A stretch of 44,522 nucleotides of DNA, from contig JNEM01014175.1 in the NCBI GenBank assembly GCA_000697335.1, forward strand, positions 1 to 44,522, in the 5' to 3' direction. Below the pieces are notes generated by a model. It saw nothing but the letters and a program-made list of their open reading frames with translations, made no database searches and was not told the origin of the DNA. Position numbers and translations under genes: made by a program. The DNA is from Conidiobolus incongruus B7586 (lineage: Eukaryota; Entomophthoromycota; Entomophthoromycetes; Entomophthorales; Conidiobolaceae). This document shows, piece after piece, positions 32,792-43,618 of the stretch (its first letter is position 1; every line of letters starts with the position of its first letter).

Positions 32792-33760
32792 TTAAAAATC
32801 GATCAAATCATTGATATCTGGGAATTTCTTATCAAAAGTAGATTTCATTTGAGCAGGTTTTTTACCTCCATAACTCTGGTAATCCTCTTTGGATTTGGAT
32901 TGGTAGCTCGGCGAACTGTAGTCGGGTGTGGTGGGGTAGGGCTCAGGGTATGCGCCATGCTTGCCGTAGGGTTTCTGATTGGGTTTGGAGTAGTAATTCT
33001 GAGTATCACTCCCGTAGCTCGACTTGTAGTTATCGTTGCTGTACATCGATTCGTATGGCTTCTTGTACGGTTTGTTATAGGTCTCTGACTCATAGGCTAC
33101 ATCGTGATCTTCCATACTGTATTGCGAATTGTGGGGTTTCTTGCCAGGTTTGCTGTAGTAAGGATCCGTTTCGTAACTATCTGTACTGTAATCGTCATTG
33201 GAGTAGCTGGATTGGTAGGGCTTTTTGGGAGGGTAATGATAATCATCAGTGCTATTTTCCTCATATGCATCTTCCAATGTAGTAGATTTCCCTTTCCTGT
33301 TGGGACGTTCAGTGGACTTGGAAGGTCTCTGATTGGCGAGGTCTTCCAATACTTCTTCCAATGTTTCGATACGCTGCTTAGGCTTAGAATGATAGGGATT
33401 GTACTCAATGACATAATCCATCTCATTGCATGATTCCTCATAAAGGCTGGACGGAGCGTACTTGGATGGCGGTCTGTCACTCACCATTCGATCACTTTCG
33501 TCCAATGACTTGGAGCAAGAGTAAGGTTCGTAAGATTCTTCCATCTCTACCTGGGTGGAATATCTGTCCCCATAGTCCATGTTTGGCTTGTAATTGCTGT
33601 GGTGGTAAGGTGCTGGAGCTGCGTCGTACATATCTACGGAATGCTCTTCGGGAAGGAGTTCTTTAGTCATTAAACTAAAGGGATCTTGATCAATTCCCAG
33701 GTTCTTACCGCTCACCAATACAAAAGGATTCAATAAATTGAACAATATCAAATTCAACAT
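32792..33760 (-). CDS. Secreted Tyr/Ser/Lys/Pro-rich tandem-repeat protein
   Basis: Single exon, 322 residues, unknown function. Residues 1-17 form a signal peptide (MLNLILFNLLNPFVLVS). The mature protein is low in hydrophobic residues and probably disordered. From about 178 to 275 there are three to four tandem units of 26-29 residues, starting KKPYQSSYSNDDY (179), KKPHNSQYSMEDH (207), KKPYESMYSNDNY (233) and QKPYGKHGAYPEPY (262), with PYYSKP or NYYSKP between some of them. A short helical stretch sits at 131-143 (IETLEEVLEDLAN). Only two cysteines (82, 111). The C-terminus FPDINDLIDF is acidic and hydrophobic. Repetitive tyrosine-rich secreted proteins often build cell walls, coats or adhesives; that role is only a suggestion here. 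Its GC content is higher than most of the window. Single-frame integrity across the whole repeat supports a real gene. Confidence 0.85.
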   Translation of the reverse strand: MLNLILFNLLNPFVLVSGKNLGIDQDPFSLMTKELLPEEHSVDMYDAAPAPYHHSNYKPNMDYGDRYSTQVEMEESYEPYSCSKSLDESDRMVSDRPPSKYAPSSLYEESCNEMDYVIEYNPYHSKPKQRIETLEEVLEDLANQRPSKSTERPNRKGKSTTLEDAYEENSTDDYHYPPKKPYQSSYSNDDYSTDSYETDPYYSKPGKKPHNSQYSMEDHDVAYESETYNKPYKKPYESMYSNDNYKSSYGSDTQNYYSKPNQKPYGKHGAYPEPYPTTPDYSSPSYQSKSKEDYQSYGGKKPAQMKSTFDKKFPDINDLIDF

Positions 33761-33802
33761 GATTGCAAATTATATTCACTGAATGGTCATGATGCACTTA
33801 GC

Positions 33803-33810
33803 TATTTATA
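33803..33810 (-). promoter_or_regulatory. TATA box of the repeat-protein gene
   Basis: TATAAATA on the minus strand, 43-50 bp upstream of the ATG. Confidence 0.6.
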
Positions 33811-34044
33811 CTTGATGTATGTAGTATCAATATTAATATTCAAAACTATTTCAAAACCGATCTATAAAAACTGACCAAAATTTCAATACCCTTAAATTTA
33901 ATACGTTTCAATTAAATTTAAAATTTTTATTAAACGTTACAAATTAAATTAAATTTTACGATTTGCTTAGATTTGATTCATATGGGACTAAACTGAGATT
34001 GAAAATTTGATAATAGCAGTATAATATAATATCATTAATTAAAT

Positions 34045-34995
34045 TTATTGATTAAATAATTTGATTTTTATATTTTTTAGAATGGTAGTGATTTGAAGTT
34101 GGATTTTATATTGCATATACTGAAAGGTTTGATAAGTGCGTTCGTGAATATATAGAACAAAAATAGGATTCGCAATAGTTGTTAAACTGTCGAGGAGTGT
34201 GACTATTACTTCCTCCCAGGGGGACGCGTGCGTACCCGCGACTAAATGCACCATCTCCATGATGATTTCGGGAGCAAAAGTCACCACGAATATAACTATC
34301 ATACCCACTAATTTGGTATTGATATCCCACTTCAGTTTACTGTACTGATTCTGCAAAAGTTTAGCCTCACTCTCTTTACTGGGCTTGTTATTTAGCGACA
34401 GTACCATTGATTTATTGACATCCTTATTATATTTCAAAGTCATACTAATCAAACAACCGATGAGCAACGTAAATCCAATCAACATTTTCAAATGATTAAG
34501 ATTGAGATAAATGGAGCTAGATAGGTAAGATTCATCATAATTGCAGAAGATTTCACTTGGTGATGGTTCAAATTGAAAGTGGTACATGAGTCCAACGCTT
34601 GGCGACCATGTCAGTAGTCCAAAGATGAATAGGACAATGATCCAAGTATGGGATCTGATCCTAATGCCATTCACAATTATTAAATGTCTCATAATGGTCA
34701 GAGCGACGATCATGTCGAAAGCACATATACAACTATTGAAGAATATTGTACCACTCAAGATACACATCCATCCCTTAGTAATTAGAGTAAAATTGTGGTA
34801 GAATCTAATAGTCCCCATAACAATTATGTTGATATTGAATATAAGATCCATTACTGTAATACCAATTACCAAGATCATATCGGGTTCAAAATAGTCTTCA
34901 ATTAGAATACATATCATTAATATGAGATTGAATATTACTCCAATTGAGGAAATTGTTATCAGACCTATTAGCCCAAATTGAGTGTACAATTCCAT
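34045..34995 (-). CDS. Seven-transmembrane receptor, class A GPCR type, receptor 2
   Basis: Single exon, 316 residues, seven hydrophobic helices. Landmarks sit at nearly the same numbers as in receptor 1: Asn23 (helix 1), Asp50 (helix 2), Cys78 and Cys151 (disulfide pair; SEIFC), Arg103 in IMRH in place of the DRY Arg, Trp118 (helix 4), FAPE in helix 6, SPWEE before helix 7 and NPIFVLY in helix 7. The third inner loop is longer and charged (KPSKESEAKLLQ). The tail is basic with many Ile and Lys. Receptors 1 and 2 are clearly paralogous but far diverged and on opposite strands, about 7 kb apart with CCT1 between. Ligand and G-protein partner are unknown; it should sit in the plasma membrane. 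Confidence 0.85.
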   Translation of the reverse strand: MELYTQFGLIGLITISSIGVIFNLILMICILIEDYFEPDMILVIGITVMDLIFNINIIVMGTIRFYHNFTLITKGWMCILSGTIFFNSCICAFDMIVALTIMRHLIIVNGIRIRSHTWIIVLFIFGLLTWSPSVGLMYHFQFEPSPSEIFCNYDESYLSSSIYLNLNHLKMLIGFTLLIGCLISMTLKYNKDVNKSMVLSLNNKPSKESEAKLLQNQYSKLKWDINTKLVGMIVIFVVTFAPEIIMEMVHLVAGTHASPWEEVIVTLLDSLTTIANPIFVLYIHERTYQTFQYMQYKIQLQITTILKNIKIKLFNQ

Positions 34996-35046
34996 TTTGT
35001 TTTGAAATATATCTTACATAAGTCATCGATTTAATCCATCTCAATA

Positions 35047-35053
35047 ATTTATA
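35047..35053 (-). promoter_or_regulatory. TATA box of receptor gene 2
   Basis: TATAAAT on the minus strand, 52-58 bp upstream of the ATG. Confidence 0.5.
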
Positions 35054-38000
35054 GCATTTCAAACTAATAATTTTTATGTATTACATCACCCTCAAAGAGA
35101 ATTAATTTTAACCGCTAATTTATCAAATGACTATCTGTTGTACCTACATTTAATTATTGTGTACATATTACTTAAGAAAATTTTTTGTTTTTACATCAAT
35201 TTGGCGCTAATTATCAGGAGGAGTTGTAAATATTGAAGCAGGATTCTCTTGGAAATGAGTTTCTCCACATCGTTTTAGATTCAAAGAGTATAGATTGTAT
35301 TGGTAAGGTACTAATTGACTGGCCAATCATTCTAAAATCTGAAGTTTGTTTTGAAAATTGCAGACATGATTGATTACTTTTTAAAGTTAATTTGTTTTAT
35401 GGCCTTTTGATTTTAGTTATGTCATTTACTGTTTTTTATCATATTTGTAGTCGGGAAAACAATATGAATCATGATAAAAAATAAATTAATCATTTTTGAG
35501 ATTAATTTATTGGAGTTTCTTTATAATTGTAAATAATTTTAATATTTGTTTTTTTATAACAGAATCGTATCAATTTTATAACTTTTGAGTGATAATAATG
35601 GTATTATATTCAATTTTTTGAGGTGTTATCATAGAGTTACAGTCAAAAAATTCATTAGCTATAAAGGGCAAAGTATATTACCATATATAGATAATTAGCC
35701 AAATATTCGTAAATAACTATTCCTTTATACAGTAAATTATATTAGATAATTCATTATTTTGATCGAAAATAAAATCAATTAAAGCTAAAATTAATATTTT
35801 TAATTATTAAAACGTTAAATATATATTGGAAATATATTGGATATAGTCAATCGATTATATTTTAGTTATTCCTATTTTGATAGCAAACAAAATTCCAATA
35901 ATATGACTTTGCTAAAAAATTGCATATTATAACAAATTTTGAATGATTTTAGTTTCAAGACTTACTATTCTTTTTTATTAATAAGAAAGTTGAAATCTAT
36001 GAATATTTACCAATACATTCTGACATCCCTTTAAGGTTTTAGATAAAGCTAATATTATTGATCTAAACAACTACAATTGTGATAATTTTAATATTACTTA
36101 ATTGAATAATTTTTCAATTTTTAAATTGGTAATATAGTAATCTAAAAATTTATATTCAATCTATGATTAAACTTATATTTACGAAAATTTCGTTAATTTA
36201 TTTTATTTTTTTATAGTTTCTTATAAAAATTTTTAACTTTATATAATCTTTACAACTTCAGTCTATATTCTTAAAATATAAATTATATTTTTTATACTGT
36301 TTAATAAATATGGAATAGTTAAGCGATTATTTGAAATATGTTATGATTAAAATGATATCACTACATATCAAAAAACACACCTACCAGTATAAACAAAATT
36401 TTTTAAATTGAGGACCTTTGAATATATAGTGATATGAATGATGTGAAAATTTATCACTTATTTCTTATTTTTATTTAACTAAATACAATATTTGATTGTA
36501 TCATAAATCTGGTATATGGCAAAGTATTTGGTTTGGTTTTATTAATTGCAGGATTAAATGAACGAAATTGTATTATTAATGGGAATTTTGAAATGAAAAA
36601 CATTAATATTAATGGTATGTATGTCAGTTATATAGTTATCAATCAAGTATTAAATAGCGATAATAGTATTATTCTTATTATGGATTTTACAATGATTTAA
36701 AAAGGTATATTGTTTAATAAGCAATCATTTAAATAATATATTCTATAACAATAGAAGCAATATAATAAAAATTGAATTTATTGATATTTAATATTAACTG
36801 GTAGAAATAATAATAATATAAATATTCAATTAGAATTTATCATATAATTAAATAATTTGCCTTTTTATTTTGATAGAAATATAAGTTAAATAATGAAAAA
36901 TTGCACAATTATACAATTTTAGTTTAAATTATCTCAATGAAAATCCACATATAGATTTCAAGTGTTTAGAATCCATATAATTAATAAAATAGCAAATACT
37001 AAGAACCATTTCATATATCCCAACTACCTAATTTTACATAACTCGAAATCTTTTATTCTTAAACGTTATAGCATGTTTTGCCAATCAGCAAAATTCAAAT
37101 CATTCTATATAAAATCCCACTCTACCATCCAAAATCCACCAAACTCAGGCAGATGAGAATCGAGAATAAGTCTATGAATAGGGAAAGTGGTGATATTAGT
37201 AAAATCCTTCAAATGTTTCATACTAACATATACAAAAGTATATACTCTAATTATTTGAATTGTGATTATGGGGTTGCATTTAGTGATTGTCATTTGAAAT
37301 TTAGGATTTTAAATTGGATATTACTTGGGTAAATTATAAATCCAATTGAGATTGACAAAATTGTTGGTGATATTAAATTAGTCCTTGAGTAGATTACAGG
37401 AGAAATTTATTTGCAAACTTAATAAGAACTCAAAATCGCCTCAGAATTTTTCATAACTATTTTTTATAAAATTTTTTTGAAATATTAAGTCTTGTTGAAT
37501 GATATTAATCAGCATATTTAAATATATTCTTAACAATTCAATGAGCTCAGAATTGTATATATTTTCTCATAGGTTTAAAATTTGATTATTATTACCAAAT
37601 TTCAGTATTATATTCAAGATGAAATTATAATTAAATTTAAGAATATTCCAATTTATAATACCAACCTAATTTAATTGATTTTGAAATTAAAAATATACTC
37701 ACTAACCAAATTCCCAAACCTTTCAAAACAACGAGTTTGCAATTTATTTACTGAACAATTCTATTTATATAAGGTTAAATTATAAAATAATCATATTCAA
37801 ATTTAACAATATTAGATGTATTGACTATTCAAAATATTATATTGTAGCTATATAAGCATATTGATTGATATGATGTCAAATCTATTAATTTTAATGCCTA
37901 TGATAAAACCCATTAATTGATCAAAAACTTAATCAATATTAAAATGTAACTTGAAGAAAATTTGAATTTGAACTGAGAAATATCTCATTAACTAATATAT

Positions 38001-38788
38001 TTCTAAGTAATCATAGAAGACCATATTATTGAGCAGGAATTCATTAAATTTATACTTGTTTTTAAAAAATTTGTAAATTTATTAATCACATATATTTCAT
38101 TATTTTAATGATTAATATATCAACCAATTATCACAGCTATTTAAAATCACTATCCAAAATATTATAATAGTGAAACTATCAACCATAACAGATCATAATT
38201 TATTTACTAAATTATGTTATTAAATCATATTACTGATTTATTTTCAATCAACGGAATTCTATGCATAATTCGAATAATGTTAAAACCAACAAATGTTGCT
38301 CTTGCATATATCACTTCAATTAAGCATTAATAAATATAAAATCAAACTGTCAATATAATAATAGACTATTCTTACTCTTAAAGACCAAATTATTTTAATA
38401 TACGCAGTCGTTTTTTAGTCTGTTTATGATATTCAGAATATATTCCAGTTTAACATTACAATTCACAGCTCATTATGAAATTCTCGTGATTGCTTGCAGG
38501 TGATTGTTGTACTGAAATGATCATTTTAAAATTTTATTTTCATTTGTCGAAATTAAAATTAATAATGATAAACCACATAGAACCTTAATTTTATAAACAA
38601 TCCTTTTTCAAAAAATTGGCACTGAATTCTAGTATGATATAATATAGTTAATATAATATACCTGAATATATATCAAGTGTGTCAAGATATTATATTAAAA
38701 TTAATATCTTTTATTAATTCATTATTAATATTGTCAACAATATACATGTTAGAAAATATTTAAATTTAGTATTAAATAAGTAATTACA
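35054..38788. other. Long gene-poor region between receptors 2 and 3
   Basis: 3.7 kb without a supported gene. Less AT-rich islands hold short open stretches: 35230-35370 (plus, 47 codons, includes SLGNEFLHIVLDSKSID), about 36552-36699 (plus, 49 codons after a splice-acceptor-like TTGCAG) and 36962-37332 (overlapping short frames on both strands). None has a signal peptide, a recognisable motif or a plausible exon partner. They may be remnants or chance. Confidence 0.45.
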
Positions 38789-39760
38789 TCAGTGGTTATC
38801 CATATTATAGGCATCAACGTTCAAACGACTGTGATGCATCCAAATAGGTAATAAATTCACCAGTATACGTCGAGTCTCTTCGTGATAGAATAATACGAAC
38901 ACAGAATTAATTACCATTGTAAAATTGATAGCACAACCTGAAATAGCATCAGGTATCGCTTGGCGTTCAGTTTTTGTAGAGATATTATAAATCAAAGTGA
39001 CAATTTCTGGTACAAAGCATAGCATATACATGAAGATTAATCCAAATAATTTTCGGATAACAGCTCTCTGTAATACGTGTAAAGGTTTCTTACCCACTAA
39101 AAGATCGCTAGAAGAATCTTTGGGTTCGTGCATGTCTCTTAGCAAGAAACAATATTTAACTGTAATGCAAATATATGAGATTATCAACACAAGAAGCATT
39201 AAAAGCATTTTTCCAATGATTATAATACTGAAAATTTTAGAGTATGAATTCCTGCTAAAGCTAGGTTGACAGTAAGCTTGGGAAGGCATAACACGGAATG
39301 CCCTATTAACTACTCCAAATACACTTAATATCACGTTAAAAATTAGAATAAAAGTCATCAACAAGTACCAATAAATCGATTTAATGGTGATATTTTTAAC
39401 AATAGCTAAAGCTCTAATTAAAGATAAGATACCCACACCATCAATCGAAGTACATAGCAACATTATATTAAACATGCCAGAAATTTGACAAAACTTATCA
39501 TTATTAAAGATAATTTCGTGAAAAGTAACCATTTTAGAAATTTGACTAGAGATAATAGTGGCGGCTAATAAGATATCCCAGATAGCTATATAAGTCATGA
39601 ACCAAATATCAATCTCCTTGGACTTGTGACGAAAAAACATGATATAGAGGACCAAGCCGTTGAAGAGTAGACCAGTTAAGGAGATGGAAAACATGACACT
39701 CTCTGTCACAACCGTTACTAGAGGATTGTCGAGTGCCATATTCATTCTCGTACAATTCAA
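38789..39760 (-). CDS. Seven-transmembrane receptor, class A GPCR type, receptor 3 (divergent)
   Basis: Single exon, 323 residues, seven hydrophobic helices. Asn34 (GLLFNG, helix 1), Asp62 (helix 2), Cys91 before helix 3, a Cys in the second outer loop (QAYCQP) and Arg116 (LIRA) at the end of helix 3 match class A landmarks. Helix 6 has FVPE, as in the two other receptors. Helix 7 carries INSVFVLF where they have NPIFVL, so the conserved proline of NPxxY is missing, and the PWEE motif is absent. The outer N-terminus has an NCT sequon. It belongs to a different subfamily. Met6 or Met8 could be alternative starts, but the TATA spacing suits the first ATG. Confidence 0.82.
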   Translation of the reverse strand: MNCTRMNMALDNPLVTVVTESVMFSISLTGLLFNGLVLYIMFFRHKSKEIDIWFMTYIAIWDILLAATIISSQISKMVTFHEIIFNNDKFCQISGMFNIMLLCTSIDGVGILSLIRALAIVKNITIKSIYWYLLMTFILIFNVILSVFGVVNRAFRVMPSQAYCQPSFSRNSYSKIFSIIIIGKMLLMLLVLIISYICITVKYCFLLRDMHEPKDSSSDLLVGKKPLHVLQRAVIRKLFGLIFMYMLCFVPEIVTLIYNISTKTERQAIPDAISGCAINFTMVINSVFVLFYHEETRRILVNLLPIWMHHSRLNVDAYNMDNH

Positions 39761-39804
39761 ACTACAATTCTAACATTAATGAATAAGAATGACCTCTTAT
39801 TCCC

Positions 39805-39811
39805 TTTTATA
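39805..39811 (-). promoter_or_regulatory. TATA box of receptor gene 3
   Basis: TATAAAA on the minus strand, 45-51 bp upstream of the ATG. Confidence 0.6.
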
Positions 39812-42800
39812 CCATTCACAATGGAACAAATTTTGTAATGGATTTCCACTTTAAGTGAACTATGCGGGTTTTTTTTATAATTGCTTGATCTTATTGTGGA
39901 ATCCTGGATCTTTGAATTAATAATTATGAAAAATCTTCAATTAGAAATTACCTGTTTTTCACCGAATTAATTTTATTATTTATAATTGCATGACTTATCT
40001 AATGTCAAATTAATTATTTTTCCTAGTTCGTTTTGTTATTTAACCTTTTTGATAATTTGCTTCAAATACTTTACCTCATTTGGTGTAAATCGAATTCCGA
40101 AATTCAATTATTTAATATAATACTTTTATTAACTAAGGATATATTTTAGCGAATCTATTGATATTGGATGCAAAGAATTAATATATGTATATTCTGATTA
40201 ACTGTTCTTATTTGACCTGCAACTCATATATTGATTAATGATCATAATATATAAACATAATAAATTGCAAAAAAAAATGTGGATATTTTAAAGCAGAGAT
40301 ATTTAAATATTTAATTGTTATTATATCTTAAATTAATTCAATATAAAATACCAATATATACTGATCTTTCAATATATCATCAATTAAAGATATAATTAAA
40401 TTGTTAATACATACCAGATATATTCAATATTTTAACAAAATTTAATAAATACTAGAAAGATCCAATTTTCACATCTCATTTTTAAACAAATTGGTTACAT
40501 ATTGGACATTCTAATAGCTCCAGTTAAACCAATGAGACTATTGAAGTATTGCATTATTTCACTTGGATAATTCTATCCACAAAACTCTCTCTTTTATAAG
40601 ATTATATACAAAAAAACGAATTAGATTGTTCAATTGATTATATTTCAGTTATATAAAATGAATATATTATAATCAAACTTTCTAGAATAACCATTTTATT
40701 TATTCCAATATTTTTAATTTGACTCATAATATTATACTCTTTACATATTTTAATAATAATATCAAGTGAAAATTATACAGTAAAGGAATTACTTTATATC
40801 AAACTGTAATAATTTTTAAAATAATTTTGAGGTTGAACATAGCATGATTAATGTGAAAAGTTATAAATAAATTATTGGTAGAACTCAACGGTTATACTTT
40901 CAGATTAGATGGTATTAAAACTGAAAATGTTTGAAGATTGTCGGTTCGATTTGATGTTGTGGTTAACTATGATGTTCGAAAAGGTATCCAAAACAGAAAT
41001 ATATAACAGGTTTAGGTTCAGAATTATTGTTCCAATTCTCTAAGTTGCAAGTATATCAAGTCATTTTTCATCAATTTGTAATATTTAACAATGAGATATT
41101 TCTATTTTATAAATTTGTCTTACTCATCACTAATTCACAATAATTTAGAATCAAATTATACAAATACTGTTTATTATATCTCTCTCAAATTTTACATCTC
41201 ACAAATTCTAAATTAATTAAGCACGATGAAATAATAAGTAAATTAATTATCAATATGGCTTGTTCACCATTATTTTCATTAGAAATTTGGAACTTCACGT
41301 TAACCTATCTATATATTATAAATATTGATTATTAAGGTATATATAAGACACTTTTCTCAATATACATTTGTAACAAATTTACCATAATAATAATTCAAGT
41401 AGTTTTCATATAAATATTCAAGTTCTAGATTCCTTTTTATTTGAAAAAAAATCAATGGATCTTGTATTGAAAGTTTAGTAATGGAATTATTTTATATTCG
41501 AAAAAGTTTGCAGCTCATAATTTTGCGTTTATGTGGTGTTTTTGAAAAATCAGTAATATGAAGAAAAATATATTACTAATACCAAATTACCTGTAATTTT
41601 AATATTGAATTTTGCAATTATCAAATTTTACTTAAATTTTTATATATTATTATCATTTCCATTTTTTATGAAAATATATTTAATATAATTGATATATTAA
41701 CTCATCCATCACCTGATTTCACTATATTTACCTCCCTCGAAACTTTCCATAGCAATTCACAAATTACATTCAATAAATCAAAATTACTAGAAATTAGCGA
41801 AATTTTGAAACACATTTATATTAACTTTAACTTCATTTTTATATATAATTGTAAGTGTATACTAAATTTTTTCCAAATCTTGAAAAATGGAATATTTTAT
41901 AAATAATTTTGATATTTTACTTTTAATATATTTTAAAGTACTATTGAATTCCTATATTAGATATATTGATATTAAATAATTAATAGTTTGTCCACATTAT
42001 CTAATTATTAATACAAAATAATGAAACTATATTTAAGCGATTTATTTTTTATTTGTCAAACTCAAAATTGAAAATTCTTTAATTGAAATTCAAAACTATA
42101 TATTCAATTATTATAATATATAAACATTATACTATAAATGAAATATGATTGAAATATAAATTCATTCAATAGAACATTCTATTTAAATCGAAATATGTAC
42201 ACTATCCTATTCTGCATTAATATAGAATATTTATTTTAGATCATTAATTACTATTTTTATTCTTTATTTATCCAATTATCTGATTTATCCACCTTCAAAA
42301 GATATTAATATTAAACAATAATTTACATTTATGTATTTGGACACTCAATTCCATATGTAAATTACATGAAATTGTAAAAATATTTATATAGTTGAATAGA
42401 GTACCCTTGAATAATGATTGGGAAATTTCAAACCATATTGAAATATTTGAGTAAAATAATCGGTCCAATTATGAGGTATAATTATTGATCATCAATTCAA
42501 TTGAAATACTAAATTGAAAAGCTACATTTTTATTGGTTTATTTTTTTTAATTCAGTCAATTAATGGTATAATTAAAAATTCTTAGAATTTTGTGACTTAG
42601 TAGGAGAATATACTATATTTTATTAGCTAAAACTTTTTAATTAGAAAAATTAAATACGATACATACTTTAGAAATAATAAATAATATAATATTTAACGTT
42701 CAAGTACATATAGTGTTTATATTTTATTGTGTTGATATTTAATATGTGATTTCTTAAAATTTTACGAAATCTTCATGATATTTAAAATTCTAATTTTATT

Positions 42801-43500
42801 TAATATACTATAGTAATATATCAATCTGACTTTAAAATATAATAATAAATTTGAAATTAATCTATTAATGATAACGGAATAGTGTTTAAATGTTACCATT
42901 TATTTTGTATTGTTTTAGGTTTTCGATCAGAATCTAAATATCTTATAAATATATTTATATATCTGGCCAATATATTTATCATTTAATATAATATATTTAA
43001 ATAATACTGATAAATTTTGAATATACAGTCATATAGATCGCATTAATCAATTCGTACAATATTTCAATTGTTTCAAACAGATGATTAATATTATCATAAA
43101 TTTGTTAATTTGAATTAGTTAAAGCTTATATTGTCAAAATTAAAAGATATTTGTAGTGTATTCAATTTGATATAGTTCTATGAATATATATATCTTTGAT
43201 TATTATATAGTTCAGATATTGCATTTTTTTATTATACTTATGTAATTAATATGGTATTTTGAAAGAACTTATTTTTCAATCAATTATAATAAAATATTCT
43301 TTAAACTTTTTAAAAATAATACAGAAACATATATAACTTTGAATATAATATAACTGAAAAGATACAGGTCTCTAAGTTCTAGATATATTTTTTTTTGTTT
43401 GTTTTTTTACAAGCTCATATATTTTTTGATATCCCAAACTATTTAATTATATAAACTAATTTATATATTATTTAATTTCTATTATCTTAAATTTTATATA
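39812..43500. other. AT-rich gene-poor region
   Basis: 3.7 kb with no supported gene. A less AT-rich patch at about 40876-41010 has short open runs (NGYTFRLDGIKTENV; RFDVVVNYDVRKGI) broken by a stop and may be an exon remnant. Nothing else stands out. Confidence 0.5.
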
Positions 43501-43587
43501 ATGGGAAATTTTTTAATTTATGATTTTTCAAATATATTATTAATTTGAAATAAATAAATATATACAAAGTTAATAGGAAATTATATA

Positions 43588-43618
<31 letters not shown>

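Noticed and set aside
32845-33666. Several open frames of 78-127 codons on both strands
   Set aside because: All are shadows of the repeat-protein gene on the minus strand, whose high GC content keeps other frames open.
35230-36699. Open stretches with a splice-acceptor-like TTGCAG, suggesting an intron-containing gene
   Set aside because: I could not find matching donor sites, an initiator exon or any recognisable protein motif; stretches of this length occur by chance.
36962-37332. Overlapping frames of 62-84 codons on both strands
   Set aside because: Neither strand shows a signal peptide, motif or promoter of the type seen at the real genes; at most an old remnant.
40876-41010. Protein-like runs NGYTFRLDGIKTENV and RFDVVVNYDVRKGI
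   Set aside because: Interrupted by a stop, too short and unmatched to any neighbour or known family.
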